A stretch of 64,000 nt of DNA from CAZMGY01 sp964565945 [NCBI: uncultured bacterium] (GCA_964565945.1 CAZMGY010000003.1:11680-75679), one strand, 5' to 3'. Shown: positions 33,480-42,803, numbered from the stretch's first letter. A program made the numbers and translations. Notes: a model not told the origin generated them from the sequence alone.

Positions 33480-35705
33480 ATGAAAAAAATTACCCTTTCT
33501 AAAGAAATTATCGAAGGGCATGGACTGAGTAAATTGGAATACGAGTTGATTTTGAAACTTTTGGGGCGTGAACCGAATATTACAGAGCTTGGTATTTTTT
33601 CGGTGATGTGGTCGGAACATTGCAGCTATAAAAACTCGAAACCGCTTTTAAAACTGTTCCCAACACAGCATGAGCGTATTTTGATTGGAGCTGGCGAAGA
33701 AAATGCTGGAGTGGTTGATATTGGTGATGGCTGGGGCTTGGTGTTTAAGGTGGAATCGCACAATCATCCATCTGCGATTGAGCCATATCAAGGGGCTGCC
33801 ACGGGTGTTGGGGGCATTATTCGCGATATTTTTACGATGGGTGCTCGTCCGATTGCCTGTATGGACTCTTTGCGTTTTGGTTCCCTGAGCGATGAGCGAG
33901 TGAAATTTTTATTGAAAGGTGTGGTCGAAGGGATTGCTGGATATGGCAATTGCATTGGGATTCCAACGGTTGGTGGCGAAATTATGTTTGACGAATCCTA
34001 CCAAACCAATCCTTTGGTTAATGTGTTTTGCTTGGGTGTGGTGAAGCATGAAGACATTGCCCGTGGTGTGGCTTCGGGTGAAGGCAATCGAGTGCTTTAC
34101 GTAGGGCCTCCAACTGGACGTGATGGTATTCATGGGGCAACCTTTGCATCGGATGATTTGACTGAAAAATCCTCAGAAAAAAAATCCGCAGTGCAAGTGG
34201 GGGATCCCTTTATGGAAAAACTTTTACTCGAGGCGTGTTTGGAAGTGATTCAAAAAGGCCTTGTGGTGGGGATTCAAGATATGGGAGCGGCGGGCTTAAC
34301 CTGTTCGACCTGTGAAACGGCTAGTCGCGGGAACAGTGGTATTTCTATTGATGTGGCCAAGGTGCCTCAACGTGAAACGGGCATGACACCATATGAGATT
34401 ATGCTTTCGGAATCCCAAGAACGAATGTTATTGATTGTGGAACCTTCCAAAGTGAAGGATGTGCAAGCCGTGTTTGAGCGGTGGGATTTGTATGCTGAGG
34501 ATATTGGGCAGGTCCAAACTGGAGATCGGATGAAAGTGTTTAACCATGGTGAATTGGTGGCCGATATGCCAGTGGACGCCTTGGCGGAAAAAGCACCTAT
34601 GTATGTGCGCGAAGAGGAAGAGCCCGCTTATTTGAAAGATTTACCTCAAGTGGATGAGGCAAAAGTGGCTCAAAAGCAAGATTATGAAGCATCGATTAAA
34701 CAATTGTTGGCTGTGCCTAATATTGCCAGCAAGGCTTGGGTCTATGAGCAATATGATCATATGGTAGGCACGAATACCGTGTCTTTGCCAGGCTCGGATG
34801 CGGCGGTGATTCGGGTTAAAGATACCGATAAATTGGTGGCGATGAAACTCGATGGACAAGGTCGCTACTGTTATGTTGATCCCTATGAAGGTGGCAAAAT
34901 AGCTGTGGCCGAAGCGGCCCGTAATGTGGTTTGTTCGGGGGCACGTCCGATTGCGGCGACCGACTGTTTGAATTTTGGAAATCCGATGCACCCCGAAGTA
35001 TTTTGGGTGTTTCATCGTTGTGTGGAAGGTTTGGCTGAGGCTTGCCGAAAGTTGGATACTCCGATCATTGGGGGGAATGTGAGTCTTTATAATCAAAACC
35101 CCGATGGTGCGATTTTCCCGACACCGATTGTTGGTGTTGTTGGTGTGATGAATGATGTTTCTCAGGTGCAACAACGTGTGAATACCCAGTGGTTCAAAAA
35201 CGAAGGCGATGTGATTATGCTTTTGGGTGAAACCAAAAATGAAATCGGAGCGAGTGAGTTTTACAAAACTGTTTTAGGTGAAACCGTGGGGCCTTGTCCT
35301 AAAATCAATCTGCAAGTCGAACATAATCTTTATGAAGCGGTGATTTCTGCGAGTGAGCAAGGTTTGTTGCAGTCGGCGCATGATTGCGCCGAAGGTGGTT
35401 TGGCGGTAGCCTTGGTCGAATCATGTATATCTGGTCCCGAAGCCTTGGGTGCGACGATCTCTTTTGCCGAATCCTTTGAGCCCAATGTACTGCTGTTTGG
35501 CGAAAGTCAAAGTCGGATTATTGTGTCTTGTCGTGCGAATGATGAAGCGACTCTGCATAACTTGTGCGAACAACACGGTGTTCCAGTTCAAAAACTAGGA
35601 CAGGTTGGTGGCGCACAGCTAACAATTAATGACTGGATCAGCTGTGCTGTGCAAGACTTGCAGACAATTTGGACCGAAAGTTTCGCATTATTATTGAATG
35701 CCTAG
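33480..35705 (+). CDS. purL: Phosphoribosylformylglycinamidine synthase, synthetase subunit (short type)
   Basis: The 741-residue protein is the small PurL, which works with separate PurQ and PurS subunits to convert FGAR to FGAM. It has two AIRS-like halves. The first shows [39 protein letters not shown] (cited as [11 protein letters not shown]) and [12 protein letters not shown]. The second shows [20 protein letters not shown] and GGNVSLYNQ. The ribosome binding site is GAGGGG before the ATG. It is co-transcribed with purQ, while purM and purN are 5.5 kb further on, separated by accessory genes. Confidence 0.97.
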   Translation: MKKITLSKEIIEGHGLSKLEYELILKLLGREPNITELGIFSVMWSEHCSYKNSKPLLKLFPTQHERILIGAGEENAGVVDIGDGWGLVFKVESHNHPSAIEPYQGAATGVGGIIRDIFTMGARPIACMDSLRFGSLSDERVKFLLKGVVEGIAGYGNCIGIPTVGGEIMFDESYQTNPLVNVFCLGVVKHEDIARGVASGEGNRVLYVGPPTGRDGIHGATFASDDLTEKSSEKKSAVQVGDPFMEKLLLEACLEVIQKGLVVGIQDMGAAGLTCSTCETASRGNSGISIDVAKVPQRETGMTPYEIMLSESQERMLLIVEPSKVKDVQAVFERWDLYAEDIGQVQTGDRMKVFNHGELVADMPVDALAEKAPMYVREEEEPAYLKDLPQVDEAKVAQKQDYEASIKQLLAVPNIASKAWVYEQYDHMVGTNTVSLPGSDAAVIRVKDTDKLVAMKLDGQGRYCYVDPYEGGKIAVAEAARNVVCSGARPIAATDCLNFGNPMHPEVFWVFHRCVEGLAEACRKLDTPIIGGNVSLYNQNPDGAIFPTPIVGVVGVMNDVSQVQQRVNTQWFKNEGDVIMLLGETKNEIGASEFYKTVLGETVGPCPKINLQVEHNLYEAVISASEQGLLQSAHDCAEGGLAVALVESCISGPEALGATISFAESFEPNVLLFGESQSRIIVSCRANDEATLHNLCEQHGVPVQKLGQVGGAQLTINDWISCAVQDLQTIWTESFALLLNA

Positions 35706-35729
35706 ACCTTTTTGTAGGACGTGTAAGGT

Positions 35730-36035
35730 ATGAAGTATTTTGGTGGTATAAGTATAGCTTTGCTTGTGGTTAGTGTTGGATGTTCATCTCGAGCGATTTA
35801 TCGGCCATTGATCAATATTACTCCGTATCCACCGTCGCCAGAAAAAACCTTTGAGTTGCAGGTTAAAGAGGATGCTTCTCCTGTGAGTCCGATTGAGCCT
35901 TTTCGCTTGAGAACAATGTATGGAGGCTACGATCACTCGTCTAATCTGATCAAGAGTACGTTTGGTTATGGCGTTCGTTTGAAAGGAAAACGTGATCATA
36001 CAGGGATTGACTTTGTGGCACCGATCGGTGTTTAG
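35730..36035 (+). pseudogene. Truncated M23-type peptidase lipoprotein
   Basis: The 101-residue frame starts with a lipoprotein signal (LLVVSVGCSS, lipobox Cys18). It reaches only the first metal-binding part of a LytM/M23 endopeptidase domain (FGYGVRLKGKRDHTGIDFVAPIGV, cited as RDHTGIDFVAP). It then stops just where the conserved G-x-P-V region should continue. The second HxH metal ligand and the rest of the beta-sheet are missing. It overlaps the convergent gene by 3 bases, which suggests a deletion that joined two unrelated 3' ends. A complete version would cut peptide cross-links in peptidoglycan. This fragment is unlikely to be active. Confidence 0.75.
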
Positions 36036-36526
36036 GCTTTTTGGAGTTGGGTCCACTTTCTCAAGTGGTGTTGCATATAGGGCTGTTTCTTGGGATCGAA
36101 ATAAGTGAGGACCAAATCACCCTGTTCAAGTCTTTCGAGGTATTTGGGCTCTGTCCCTAGGCGACTTTGTGTGACATAAGAAATCGAAATCTGAGTGCTA
36201 TCTTTTTTGCTGCGCACCACATTGAGAATGCCTGCTTGAGGAAAGGCATAGGTTGTATTGAGGGGAATGTTGTCAAAAATCATCACACTCATATTGTCTA
36301 AAGGTTTATCGGTGGCATAATTTCGCATATATCCTTCGTTAGTGAACTCAAATAGTTGATAAGGGGCAAAAAGGATCAAATCTTTGGGCATATCGGGACG
36401 AATACCTTGAAAAACCATTTGCCAGCGCCCCTGGATATCTTCGGACTGAGCGGGACGAAAGCCTTCTTGAGCCCAAGCCGAACTGACCAAGAGACCGATC
36501 CAAAGTATAGAGCGCAAAAGCGACAT
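36032..36526 (-). CDS. Small secreted protein, lipocalin-like, unknown function
   Basis: The 164-residue product has a clear signal peptide (MSLLRSILWIGLLVSSAWA, cleavage after AWA). The mature part has a pattern of short hydrophobic strands with an N-terminal GRWQMVFQG, reminiscent of the GxW motif at the start of lipocalin-like barrels. It contains MRNYATDKPLDN and a C-terminal LVLTYFDPKKQPY. I do not recognise a named family. It is convergent with the truncated M23 gene and divergent from the Fur-like locus. It may be an export-targeted envelope protein. Confidence 0.8.
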   Translation of the reverse strand: MSLLRSILWIGLLVSSAWAQEGFRPAQSEDIQGRWQMVFQGIRPDMPKDLILFAPYQLFEFTNEGYMRNYATDKPLDNMSVMIFDNIPLNTTYAFPQAGILNVVRSKKDSTQISISYVTQSRLGTEPKYLERLEQGDLVLTYFDPKKQPYMQHHLRKWTQLQKA

Positions 36527-36584
36527 GATGAGTAACCCTCATTAGTATTCAACACTGGGACTACTTTAACATGATTGAATATAC

Positions 36585-36613
36585 TTGACAAAGGATCGTG
36601 GGTTTATTATCGT
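36585..36613 (+). promoter_or_regulatory. Promoter of the Fur-like/ATPase locus
   Basis: A perfect TTGACA (36585-36590) is followed after 17 bases by a weak -10, TATCGT (36608-36613). The palindrome described next begins directly at the -10 end, which is a typical place for repression. Confidence 0.5.
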
Positions 36614-36634
36614 AAATAGAAATATTTTCTATTT
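36614..36634. promoter_or_regulatory. Fur-family-like palindromic operator
   Basis: AAATAGAAA (36614-36622) and TTTCTATTT (36626-36634) are exact inverted repeats around TAT, 21 bases in total. Size, AT content and symmetry resemble Fur, Zur and PerR boxes. It lies just after the promoter and 5 bases before a broken Fur-like gene, followed by a metal-ATPase-like gene, so metal-dependent control is plausible. The sequence does not match a specific consensus. Confidence 0.55.
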
Positions 36635-36639
36635 AGGGA

Positions 36640-36885
36640 ATGGTGCTGGAGTATTTGATTCAGCAATTGCAACAATCGGATTAGAAAGTGACTCCTTGGC
36701 GCAAAGCCTTGCTGGCTCTTTTTAAGAGCCAGTCGAAAGCTTTAAGTGTCGGAGGGGTCTACCAGCATTTTAAGTAAAAATTTGATCCTGTTGGCTTGCC
36801 AAGTGTCTATCGTAATTTGGATGCTTTGTGTGATTTAGGTCTGTTATATGTCATGTGTTCCAATGACGGTCGCCATAAAGTGTAA
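36640..36885 (+). pseudogene. Broken Fur-family metalloregulator
   Basis: Reading from the ATG at 36640 gives a Fur-like N-terminal DNA-binding domain. It includes an opening helix, VTPWRKALLALF (normally TPQR), VGGVYQHF and LPSVYRNLDALCDLGLL, which matches the family's recognition-helix TVYRNL region. It is interrupted by in-frame TAG (36682-36684) and TAA stops after VYQHFK. It ends at TAA 36883-36885, before any metal-binding dimerisation domain. The stop overlaps the ATG of the ATPase-like gene (TAATG), as if the two were once coupled. The frame is constant, so the lesions are point changes plus a 3' truncation. Confidence 0.75.
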
Positions 36886-39800
36886 TGTTGAAGGCCTCTG
36901 TGGGGATTGCAACGATGAATCGATATCTATTTAAAAAAATTAAGTGTCTTACGGCACTCATTCTTGTTCAGCTATTGGTGTGGCAGTCGGTGTCGTATGC
37001 GCTTAGTCCAGGCTCACATGTGGTGGATATGTATGCTGAGTTTCAGCATAAAGTGCAGCATGGAGTGCCATGGGCATTGATGAATCAGTCGGCGAAGGAG
37101 CATGCGCATGCTCCCGCAAAGCCCGAACAAAAACCTGTTCCTAAACACGAGCATAAACATGATCATAAGCATGAGTACAAAAAAGTTGAGACCCTTAAAT
37201 TATTTTATTCCATTCCCAGTGAATGTTTTGCTTTGGGTTTAGTTATTCTGGTGCTGGCAGTGGTCTTTACTGGAGGATCTTATTGGTTTTTAATGCTTGG
37301 TCTGCCTTTACTGATACAGGTGATATATGACATGGAAGTTACCTTAGAGCTTTATTGGAATAAGAGTGCTCTCAAAAAAGTCTATGATTTTATGCAAAAT
37401 AGTGCTGGGGTTGTGATTATTGCGATTGTGCTGTTTGGTTTGATGGAGATATTAGGCCACTTGGTGATGGTTGGTGCTGCGGCGACACCTCTTTTTTGGA
37501 CCTTCACGGTAATTTCTCTGATTGGAGTGATTGTTTATGCTCTTCCTGAGATGAACAATGGATGGAAGGCTGTTTTTAAAGCCATAGATTTTGGTCGTCA
37601 AGGCAAGAACCCCATGAGAGCCTTGGGTATGAGCTTTGTTCGGGGGTTTTCGCTATTTTTATTTATACTTTTACCTCTTTTGGGGATTGTTCATTTAAAC
37701 CTTGCCTTAGTGGTGTTAATTGCAGCGTCTGTCCAATTTGCTTATATTTTGAAACGTCAAGCTCGCGAATACCAAATGGAAGCCATGGGGCAGTTGAAAA
37801 ATCGAGAAATTCCCCGAAATATTGTGGTGGTGGCGCTGAATGGAGCAAAACTCCAGCAAAAAGTGATCCTGACCGAAGAAGAGGTTCAGGATATGTTAAA
37901 TCAAGGGATCGAGGTGACGGCTTATGTGGCTCAAAATACGTGGGTGCCTCGCATGGATGGTTTGATTGAAGCTGTAATCAATCAAAAGCAGGCCTATGTT
38001 GATGAGTCGGAGCTTAATGGGGAAGAGCAGCTTAAGCTAGTTAAGACCAGTGATCAAATCAAGGGAGGGACTTTTTTGACAGGAGCGCCTATTCATGTGC
38101 GCATTTTGCAGGTTGGCGAGCAAAGCGAAATTGGTCATATTGAATGCTCTCTCAAACGATTTAGCAGCAAAGGTGTGTCGCGAATAGAACGATTTTCTGA
38201 TAAGGTTGGGCAGTATTTTATCTACACCGTGTTCTTTTTTGCTATCGTTGGTTTTTTGGTGAGTTATTTGACTGTTGGCTCCATAACGACAGCATTAATT
38301 GGGGCTCTGACCGTCTTTGTAATCATATGTCCTTGTGCCTTTTTGATTGGGCAACCTTTAGCCTTTAGTGCTGCGCGCCAGAACTTGGCGGCGACGCATA
38401 AGATTAGCGTCAATGACGATCGTTCGTTTTTAGTGCCGCGTGTGATGGTGTTCGATAAAAGCAATACGATCACCGATGGGGTTGAAATTGATCGTGAGAA
38501 GCCTTGGGTGTCATTAGGTGCCGATATGGATGATGAAAAAGAGAAAGAGCGTATTTTGAAATGGGCCGCGATGGCTGAGTACCCTTATGCACAAAATCAG
38601 TATGCTCAAGAGGTGATTGAGTTGGCAATTCACCATGGTGCCACAGACCGTTTAAAGTTGGAAAATCATAAGAATTCTGTGAAAAGTCAGATTTATGAGA
38701 GTGGCAAAGGTCTTAAAGCGATCATCAAGGAACCTCATTATGGACATGCTCATGATCAGGAGGTTTACTTGGGGAACTTAGAAACGCTTTTGACAATGGT
38801 GACCACAATTCCCGAAGAGCAACAGCAAGCTTTGCGCAGACAAGTGGATGAAGTTGTTAATGCTGATTCGGACCAGGTTGTTACACCGATTGTGATGTAC
38901 GATATTACTCATGAGAAGCCTTTGCTCGTTTTTCGGATTATTAATCGAATTCGTCCCAAGGTGAAAGAATTTTTGGAGGATTACCGCAACATAGCGAAGC
39001 GCAATCCTTATTACACTTTTTTAAATGGAGTGTCACGTTTATTGTTCCGAACAGATTCTTTTCCTTCACAAACTTTGGCAGTGGTGGCATCGGGTGACCG
39101 CAAAGAAGCAGTTCGAAAAATTGTTAAAAAAATAGATATCAAGTTAGCTTTGGCCGAAGTGAGCCCTTCGGAAAAAGCTTTGTTTGTGTTACTGCTTAAA
39201 CATGGTGGATGGCTTGGAAAGTTCCAAAAAGATTTGGAAAAACGAAAGGATCCCCTGATTTTAACCTATCAAGAATTTCGCACCTATCTTATGGACAAAA
39301 GGTATGCCACGAAGAAAGAGGTTAATGACCTTGAGCAAATTTATCTTAAAGAGCATCAAGGGCCCGAAGATCATGCTTTAAAAACCAATGTGGTTTTCTT
39401 TATGGGCGATGGTAGCAACGACCGTCAGGCCATGCAAGTGGCTCATGCGGGAATTTCGTTCAATGGAGCACGTTCGGTTGGGCAGGGAGATATTCTTTTG
39501 GGAGCCGACAAAAAAGAGCAACCGCTTTTTTCACAGGTTAGTTATATTATAAAAACTTTTCGGCGCACCTATGGCATCATTCTAACCAATATTTTCTTGA
39601 TAGCCTTTGTTTGGAATATTGTGATACTCACTTTGATTTTTGCAGGAGTGTTAGGACCAGGGTGGGCGGCTCTAATGCATGCTTTGAATACGCTATTTGT
39701 TGTGATTTTGGCAATGAAACTAATGGCGAAACCCAAAGAATTTTTTAAACAAGAGTTTAAAAATATGTTTAAAGGTAAGGTATCTCATGTCGATAAGGAG

Positions 39801-40712
39801 CCGAAACACAAATCTCAAAAAAAGGCTGTTCAGAACCCTAAAAGCAATGTGGCGCAATTGATGACTAAAGAAGGGGTTCGCCCGCAGGCGCTATTTCAGG
39901 ACGATTGCTGTAGGTCTAGGTTTCGTGGTCGTGCCCAAGGGGGGCGTGGCGGGCATCATCATGATGATGCTGAAGTCGACCATTGTTGTTCGTCACCAGT
40001 TGTCTATCGGCCTCAGTATTATCGAGTTCCAGGCCTTTATGAAAGTAGGCCAGTTTTAACAGTTGCACAGTTACTAGGTGGTCAAGTTACTGCATGGCAG
40101 CAGTGGGCGGGTGCAATAGCGGATATGAGACAACTGTTAACCACAATGCAGCAACGCAGAAATAGCAAGCAAGCGAATATTACTTATATGATGGGGCCTC
40201 TTTTTGATGACTATGTTCTTGATGAAGGTGTCTTTATGGATTGGGTGATGACTCATGCCAATAAGATTCAGTTGATACCCAGTGCCACAGTGGGGGCGAT
40301 GCACTGGAAAGATGCGCAAGGCATTTATCGCATTCATATCGATCCTCGGTTGCTTAAAGATAGCGGTATGCAAGGCGTTTTAGCGAGTGAGTTATTGCAT
40401 GAGCTTTTGGAGATTTATTTTGTGACGCATGCGCGTGCTCAGGAGCCAATTTGGCATGAGGCCTATACGATAGAGAACCTGGATAAGGCCTCCTTTGAAG
40501 CGTCGATATTTGCGTTGCAAATTCAACTGCTTCAAGCGTGGGGAATGGATATGAATCGTATTCGTAATGGGTATATTTCTGTGGAGCAACAGTTTTTTGA
40601 TGGCCGAGCATTTTTTAGTACTGGTTTTGATGAGATTAATTCGTCTGTCGCTTCTTCTCGGCCACTTCAAGAGGTGGTTCAAAGTCAGTTTCAAGTGCTT
40701 TTTGTCGCATAA
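36885..40712 (+). CDS. P1B-type ATPase-like membrane protein fused to a C-terminal HExxE module
   Basis: This is a 1275-residue protein, with an alternative start at ATG 36915. An N-terminal signal or anchor ends YALSPG. A His-rich stretch follows at about 68-97 (KHEHKHDHKHEYKK). The P-type ATPase core has the transmembrane metal motif CPC (482-484), a phosphorylation region altered from DKTGTLT to DKSNTIT (Asp524), NGEE (378-381) where TGES is usual, and GDGSND (841-846). The usual SEHPLA is read as AEYPYA. A second metal-binding-like stretch follows near 1006-1035 (DDCC, HHHDD, HCC). The C-terminus carries HELLE (His1172, Glu1173, Glu1176) and FEAS (Glu1205), as in the giant protein. It could be a divergent heavy-metal pump or a sensor derived from one. 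Whether it still hydrolyses ATP is uncertain. Confidence 0.88.
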   Translation: MLKASVGIATMNRYLFKKIKCLTALILVQLLVWQSVSYALSPGSHVVDMYAEFQHKVQHGVPWALMNQSAKEHAHAPAKPEQKPVPKHEHKHDHKHEYKKVETLKLFYSIPSECFALGLVILVLAVVFTGGSYWFLMLGLPLLIQVIYDMEVTLELYWNKSALKKVYDFMQNSAGVVIIAIVLFGLMEILGHLVMVGAAATPLFWTFTVISLIGVIVYALPEMNNGWKAVFKAIDFGRQGKNPMRALGMSFVRGFSLFLFILLPLLGIVHLNLALVVLIAASVQFAYILKRQAREYQMEAMGQLKNREIPRNIVVVALNGAKLQQKVILTEEEVQDMLNQGIEVTAYVAQNTWVPRMDGLIEAVINQKQAYVDESELNGEEQLKLVKTSDQIKGGTFLTGAPIHVRILQVGEQSEIGHIECSLKRFSSKGVSRIERFSDKVGQYFIYTVFFFAIVGFLVSYLTVGSITTALIGALTVFVIICPCAFLIGQPLAFSAARQNLAATHKISVNDDRSFLVPRVMVFDKSNTITDGVEIDREKPWVSLGADMDDEKEKERILKWAAMAEYPYAQNQYAQEVIELAIHHGATDRLKLENHKNSVKSQIYESGKGLKAIIKEPHYGHAHDQEVYLGNLETLLTMVTTIPEEQQQALRRQVDEVVNADSDQVVTPIVMYDITHEKPLLVFRIINRIRPKVKEFLEDYRNIAKRNPYYTFLNGVSRLLFRTDSFPSQTLAVVASGDRKEAVRKIVKKIDIKLALAEVSPSEKALFVLLLKHGGWLGKFQKDLEKRKDPLILTYQEFRTYLMDKRYATKKEVNDLEQIYLKEHQGPEDHALKTNVVFFMGDGSNDRQAMQVAHAGISFNGARSVGQGDILLGADKKEQPLFSQVSYIIKTFRRTYGIILTNIFLIAFVWNIVILTLIFAGVLGPGWAALMHALNTLFVVILAMKLMAKPKEFFKQEFKNMFKGKVSHVDKEPKHKSQKKAVQNPKSNVAQLMTKEGVRPQALFQDDCCRSRFRGRAQGGRGGHHHDDAEVDHCCSSPVVYRPQYYRVPGLYESRPVLTVAQLLGGQVTAWQQWAGAIADMRQLLTTMQQRRNSKQANITYMMGPLFDDYVLDEGVFMDWVMTHANKIQLIPSATVGAMHWKDAQGIYRIHIDPRLLKDSGMQGVLASELLHELLEIYFVTHARAQEPIWHEAYTIENLDKASFEASIFALQIQLLQAWGMDMNRIRNGYISVEQQFFDGRAFFSTGFDEINSSVASSRPLQEVVQSQFQVLFVA

Positions 40713-40774
40713 ACCGTTTTTTAGGGCTAGTCCGACTCAAAGAGCCATCGCGACCTTTCCTTTGGAAAGATATA

Positions 40775-40824
40775 CATTTACCTATTAAAACCACCCTTTG
40801 TCAAAAAATATCTTTAGGTAAATG
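40775..40824. repeat. 10-bp inverted repeat after the ATPase-like gene
   Basis: CATTTACCTA (40775-40784) and TAGGTAAATG (40815-40824) are perfect reverse complements with a 30-base loop. It is not followed by a T run. It could be an mRNA 3' structure or a remnant end of a mobile element. This is a short match in AT-rich DNA. Confidence 0.4.
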
Positions 40825-40862
40825 TTTTAGAACATTAGGCATAGCGTAAAATTGTCTCTTTT

Positions 40863-40890
40863 AAAAAAGGCTAGTATCTCTCTACTAGCC
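40863..40890 (-). terminator. Intrinsic terminator reading on the minus strand
   Basis: GGCTAGTA (40869-40876) and TACTAGCC (40883-40890) form a perfect 8-bp stem with a 6-base loop. Read on the minus strand it is followed by six T (40863-40868). The only upstream minus-strand sequence is the decayed transposase at 40891-41103, whose terminator this may have been. Confidence 0.7.
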
Positions 40891-41103
40891 CTATATGAAA
40901 AACTCCACTCAAGAATACTTTTAATCCGAGGTTATATAATCAATTTCCATTTCTTTGCATCCGCAATCATGGAAATAGCTAAAAACCTTTTTGTAGAGGT
41001 AGACGTGTATCGGGCATTATATAGTGTTAACTGTTAGGATAAATGAACGCTTGCAACTATTACAGTAATAACGAAAGCTATTGCAATACGCACAGGCTTT
41101 TTT
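40891..41103 (-). pseudogene. Decayed IS1595/ISXO2-type transposase
   Basis: On the minus strand three successive frames give CAYCNSFRYYCNSCKRSF (an N-terminal zinc ribbon), then MPDTRLPLQKGF, then FLAISMIADAKKW. Together these follow the start of ISXO2-type transposases (CPxC zinc ribbon, a GTxxxxSKLPLxKWF-like stretch, then an FLAIY-like helix). At least two frameshifts and several stops are present, and the DDE catalytic part is missing. The remaining 40713-41246 gap holds the purM promoter and the repeats listed here; I see no gene. Confidence 0.6.
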
Positions 41104-41155
41104 CCTCTAAATAATCGATACACTGATTTTTTTGACTTGGGAACAATTTAGATAC

Positions 41156-41164
41156 TGTTATAAT
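41156..41164 (+). promoter_or_regulatory. Extended -10 promoter for purM-purN-mfd
   Basis: TGTTATAAT is a perfect TGn extended -10. TTGACT lies upstream at 41132-41137 but is 21 bases from the -10, which is too far to be a standard -35. Extended -10 promoters need little -35. Confidence 0.5.
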
Positions 41165-41246
41165 GGCTCTTGCGCAACCGCCATAATTGATTACAAATAT
41201 ATTAATGACATAATGGGGTTTTCCAAAGAGAGGGATTGTTTTTGAC

Positions 41247-42257
41247 ATGGAAGCACAAGATGCCTATAAAGAAGCCGGTGTTGATATTGAGGCTGGCAAT
41301 CAATTTGTTGGTAAAATTAAACAGTCAGTTAAGAGCACCTATCGTCCAGAAGTGTTAGGGGATTTGGGAGGTTTTGGAGGTTTGTTTCAGTTAGATGTGT
41401 CTCAATATACACAGCCTATTTTGGTGAGTGGAACCGATGGGGTTGGAACCAAGATTCGCGTGGCTCAGATGGCGGGCAAGCATGATACGGTGGGTATCGA
41501 TTTGGTGGCGATGTGCGTGAATGACATTATTGTTCAAGGGGCGGAGCCGTTGTTCTTTTTGGACTATGTTGGTGTGGGTCAATTGAATCCAGATGCGATG
41601 GCTCAGGTGGTGGAGGGGATTGCTGAGGGCTGTCGTCAGGCGAGGTGTGCTTTGATTGGTGGAGAAACGGCCGAAATGCCAGGTATGTACCGTGGCGAAG
41701 ATTATGATTTGGCAGGTTTTTCTGTTGGAATCGTTAATAAAGACCAAATGATCACGGGCGAAACGATTCAAGATGGTGATGCTTTATTGGGCTTGCCTTC
41801 GTCGGGTATTCATAGCAATGGTTATTCTTTGGTGCGCAAAATAATATTTGAACAAGAAGGCCTATCTTGTGACGATGTTCTTTTTGATGATTTAACGGTG
41901 GGGCAAGTGCTTCTTGAGCCTACACGGATTTATGTGAAGGCTTTACTAAGCTTAATGAAGAAGGTCGATGTAAAAGGTTTGGTGCACATCACTGGCGGTG
42001 GTTTCACCGAAAATATTCCGCGTGTTTTGCCCGAGGGCTTGCATTTTCAATTAGACGAAGAGGCTTGGCCGAGCTTGCTTATTTTCGAGTACTTGCAAGA
42101 CAAAGGTCAGTTGAGCCAAGATGAAATGCGCCGGACCTTCAATTGTGGTGTGGGCATGGTTATTGTGCTTGCGAAAGAACAGGCCGATTTAGCACAACAG
42201 ATTTTGAAGGAGCAGTGTGAGGCTTCATACCGGCTCGGTCGCGTAATTAAGAGGTAA
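41247..42257 (+). CDS. purM: Phosphoribosylformylglycinamidine cyclo-ligase (AIR synthetase)
   Basis: The 336-residue enzyme closes the imidazole ring of AIR using ATP, step 5 of purine synthesis. Signatures are YKEAGVDIEAGNQFV at the N-terminus, VSGTDGVGTKIRVA, FFLDYVGVGQL, GGETAEMPGMY and LVHITGGGFTENIPRVLP, the last near the C-terminal ATP-binding part. The length is typical. It is 3 bases upstream of purN. A separate promoter precedes it, so purMN and purQL are independent units here. Confidence 0.97.
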   Translation: MEAQDAYKEAGVDIEAGNQFVGKIKQSVKSTYRPEVLGDLGGFGGLFQLDVSQYTQPILVSGTDGVGTKIRVAQMAGKHDTVGIDLVAMCVNDIIVQGAEPLFFLDYVGVGQLNPDAMAQVVEGIAEGCRQARCALIGGETAEMPGMYRGEDYDLAGFSVGIVNKDQMITGETIQDGDALLGLPSSGIHSNGYSLVRKIIFEQEGLSCDDVLFDDLTVGQVLLEPTRIYVKALLSLMKKVDVKGLVHITGGGFTENIPRVLPEGLHFQLDEEAWPSLLIFEYLQDKGQLSQDEMRRTFNCGVGMVIVLAKEQADLAQQILKEQCEASYRLGRVIKR

Positions 42258-42260
42258 TCG

Positions 42261-42803
42261 ATGCATTGGTTGGGCATATTGGTTTCGGGTCGTGGTTCGA
42301 ATATGGATACAATTATCGCAGCGTGTGAAGAGGGTCGTCTTTTGGCGGAAGTGAAGGTTGTGATTAGTAACAAGGCCGATGCTCCTGCTTTGGATAAGGC
42401 GTGCAAAAAAAACATCGAAACATTTTGCCTTCAAGATGAAGATGCTATCGTCTCCTGTTTGCAAGACCATCGAGTCGACTTGGTTTGTTTGGCTGGTTTT
42501 ATGAAGATCATTAAGCAGCCGCTTTTGCAAACTTATCCGAATAGGGTTGTGAATATTCATCCTTCGTTGTTGCCCAAATTCCCTGGCTTAAACACCCATC
42601 AAAGAGTGTTAGATGCGGGAGAGTCCGAAAGTGGTTGCACCGTCCACTATGTGGATAAAGGTATCGACACTGGACCGATCATTGCTCAGGCGGTGGTCCC
42701 CGTTGCTACGAAAGACACCTTCGAAACTCTAGCCGTGCGGGTGCTTAAAGAAGAGCATCGCATTTACCCCGAAGCCATCCAAAAGGTTTTGGAATCAATC
42801 TGA
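42261..42803 (+). CDS. purN: Phosphoribosylglycinamide formyltransferase
   Basis: The 180-residue enzyme transfers a formyl group from 10-formyltetrahydrofolate to GAR. It has the N-terminal nucleotide-binding GILVSGRGSNMDTII, the folate-binding FMKIIKQPLLQTYPNRVVNIHPSLLPKFPG (cited as VVNIHPSLLPKFPG) with catalytic Asn and His, and the catalytic Asp in VDKGIDTGPIIAQ. It is slightly short but complete. Its stop overlaps the mfd start (TGATG). Confidence 0.97.
   Translation: MHWLGILVSGRGSNMDTIIAACEEGRLLAEVKVVISNKADAPALDKACKKNIETFCLQDEDAIVSCLQDHRVDLVCLAGFMKIIKQPLLQTYPNRVVNIHPSLLPKFPGLNTHQRVLDAGESESGCTVHYVDKGIDTGPIIAQAVVPVATKDTFETLAVRVLKEEHRIYPEAIQKVLESI

Noticed and set aside
40852-41037. Small plus-strand ORF of 61 residues
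   Set aside because: It is antisense to the transposase relic and has no signal of coding or ribosome binding.
41132-41164. TTGACT as -35 of the purM promoter
   Set aside because: It is 21 bases from the -10, outside the usual range.
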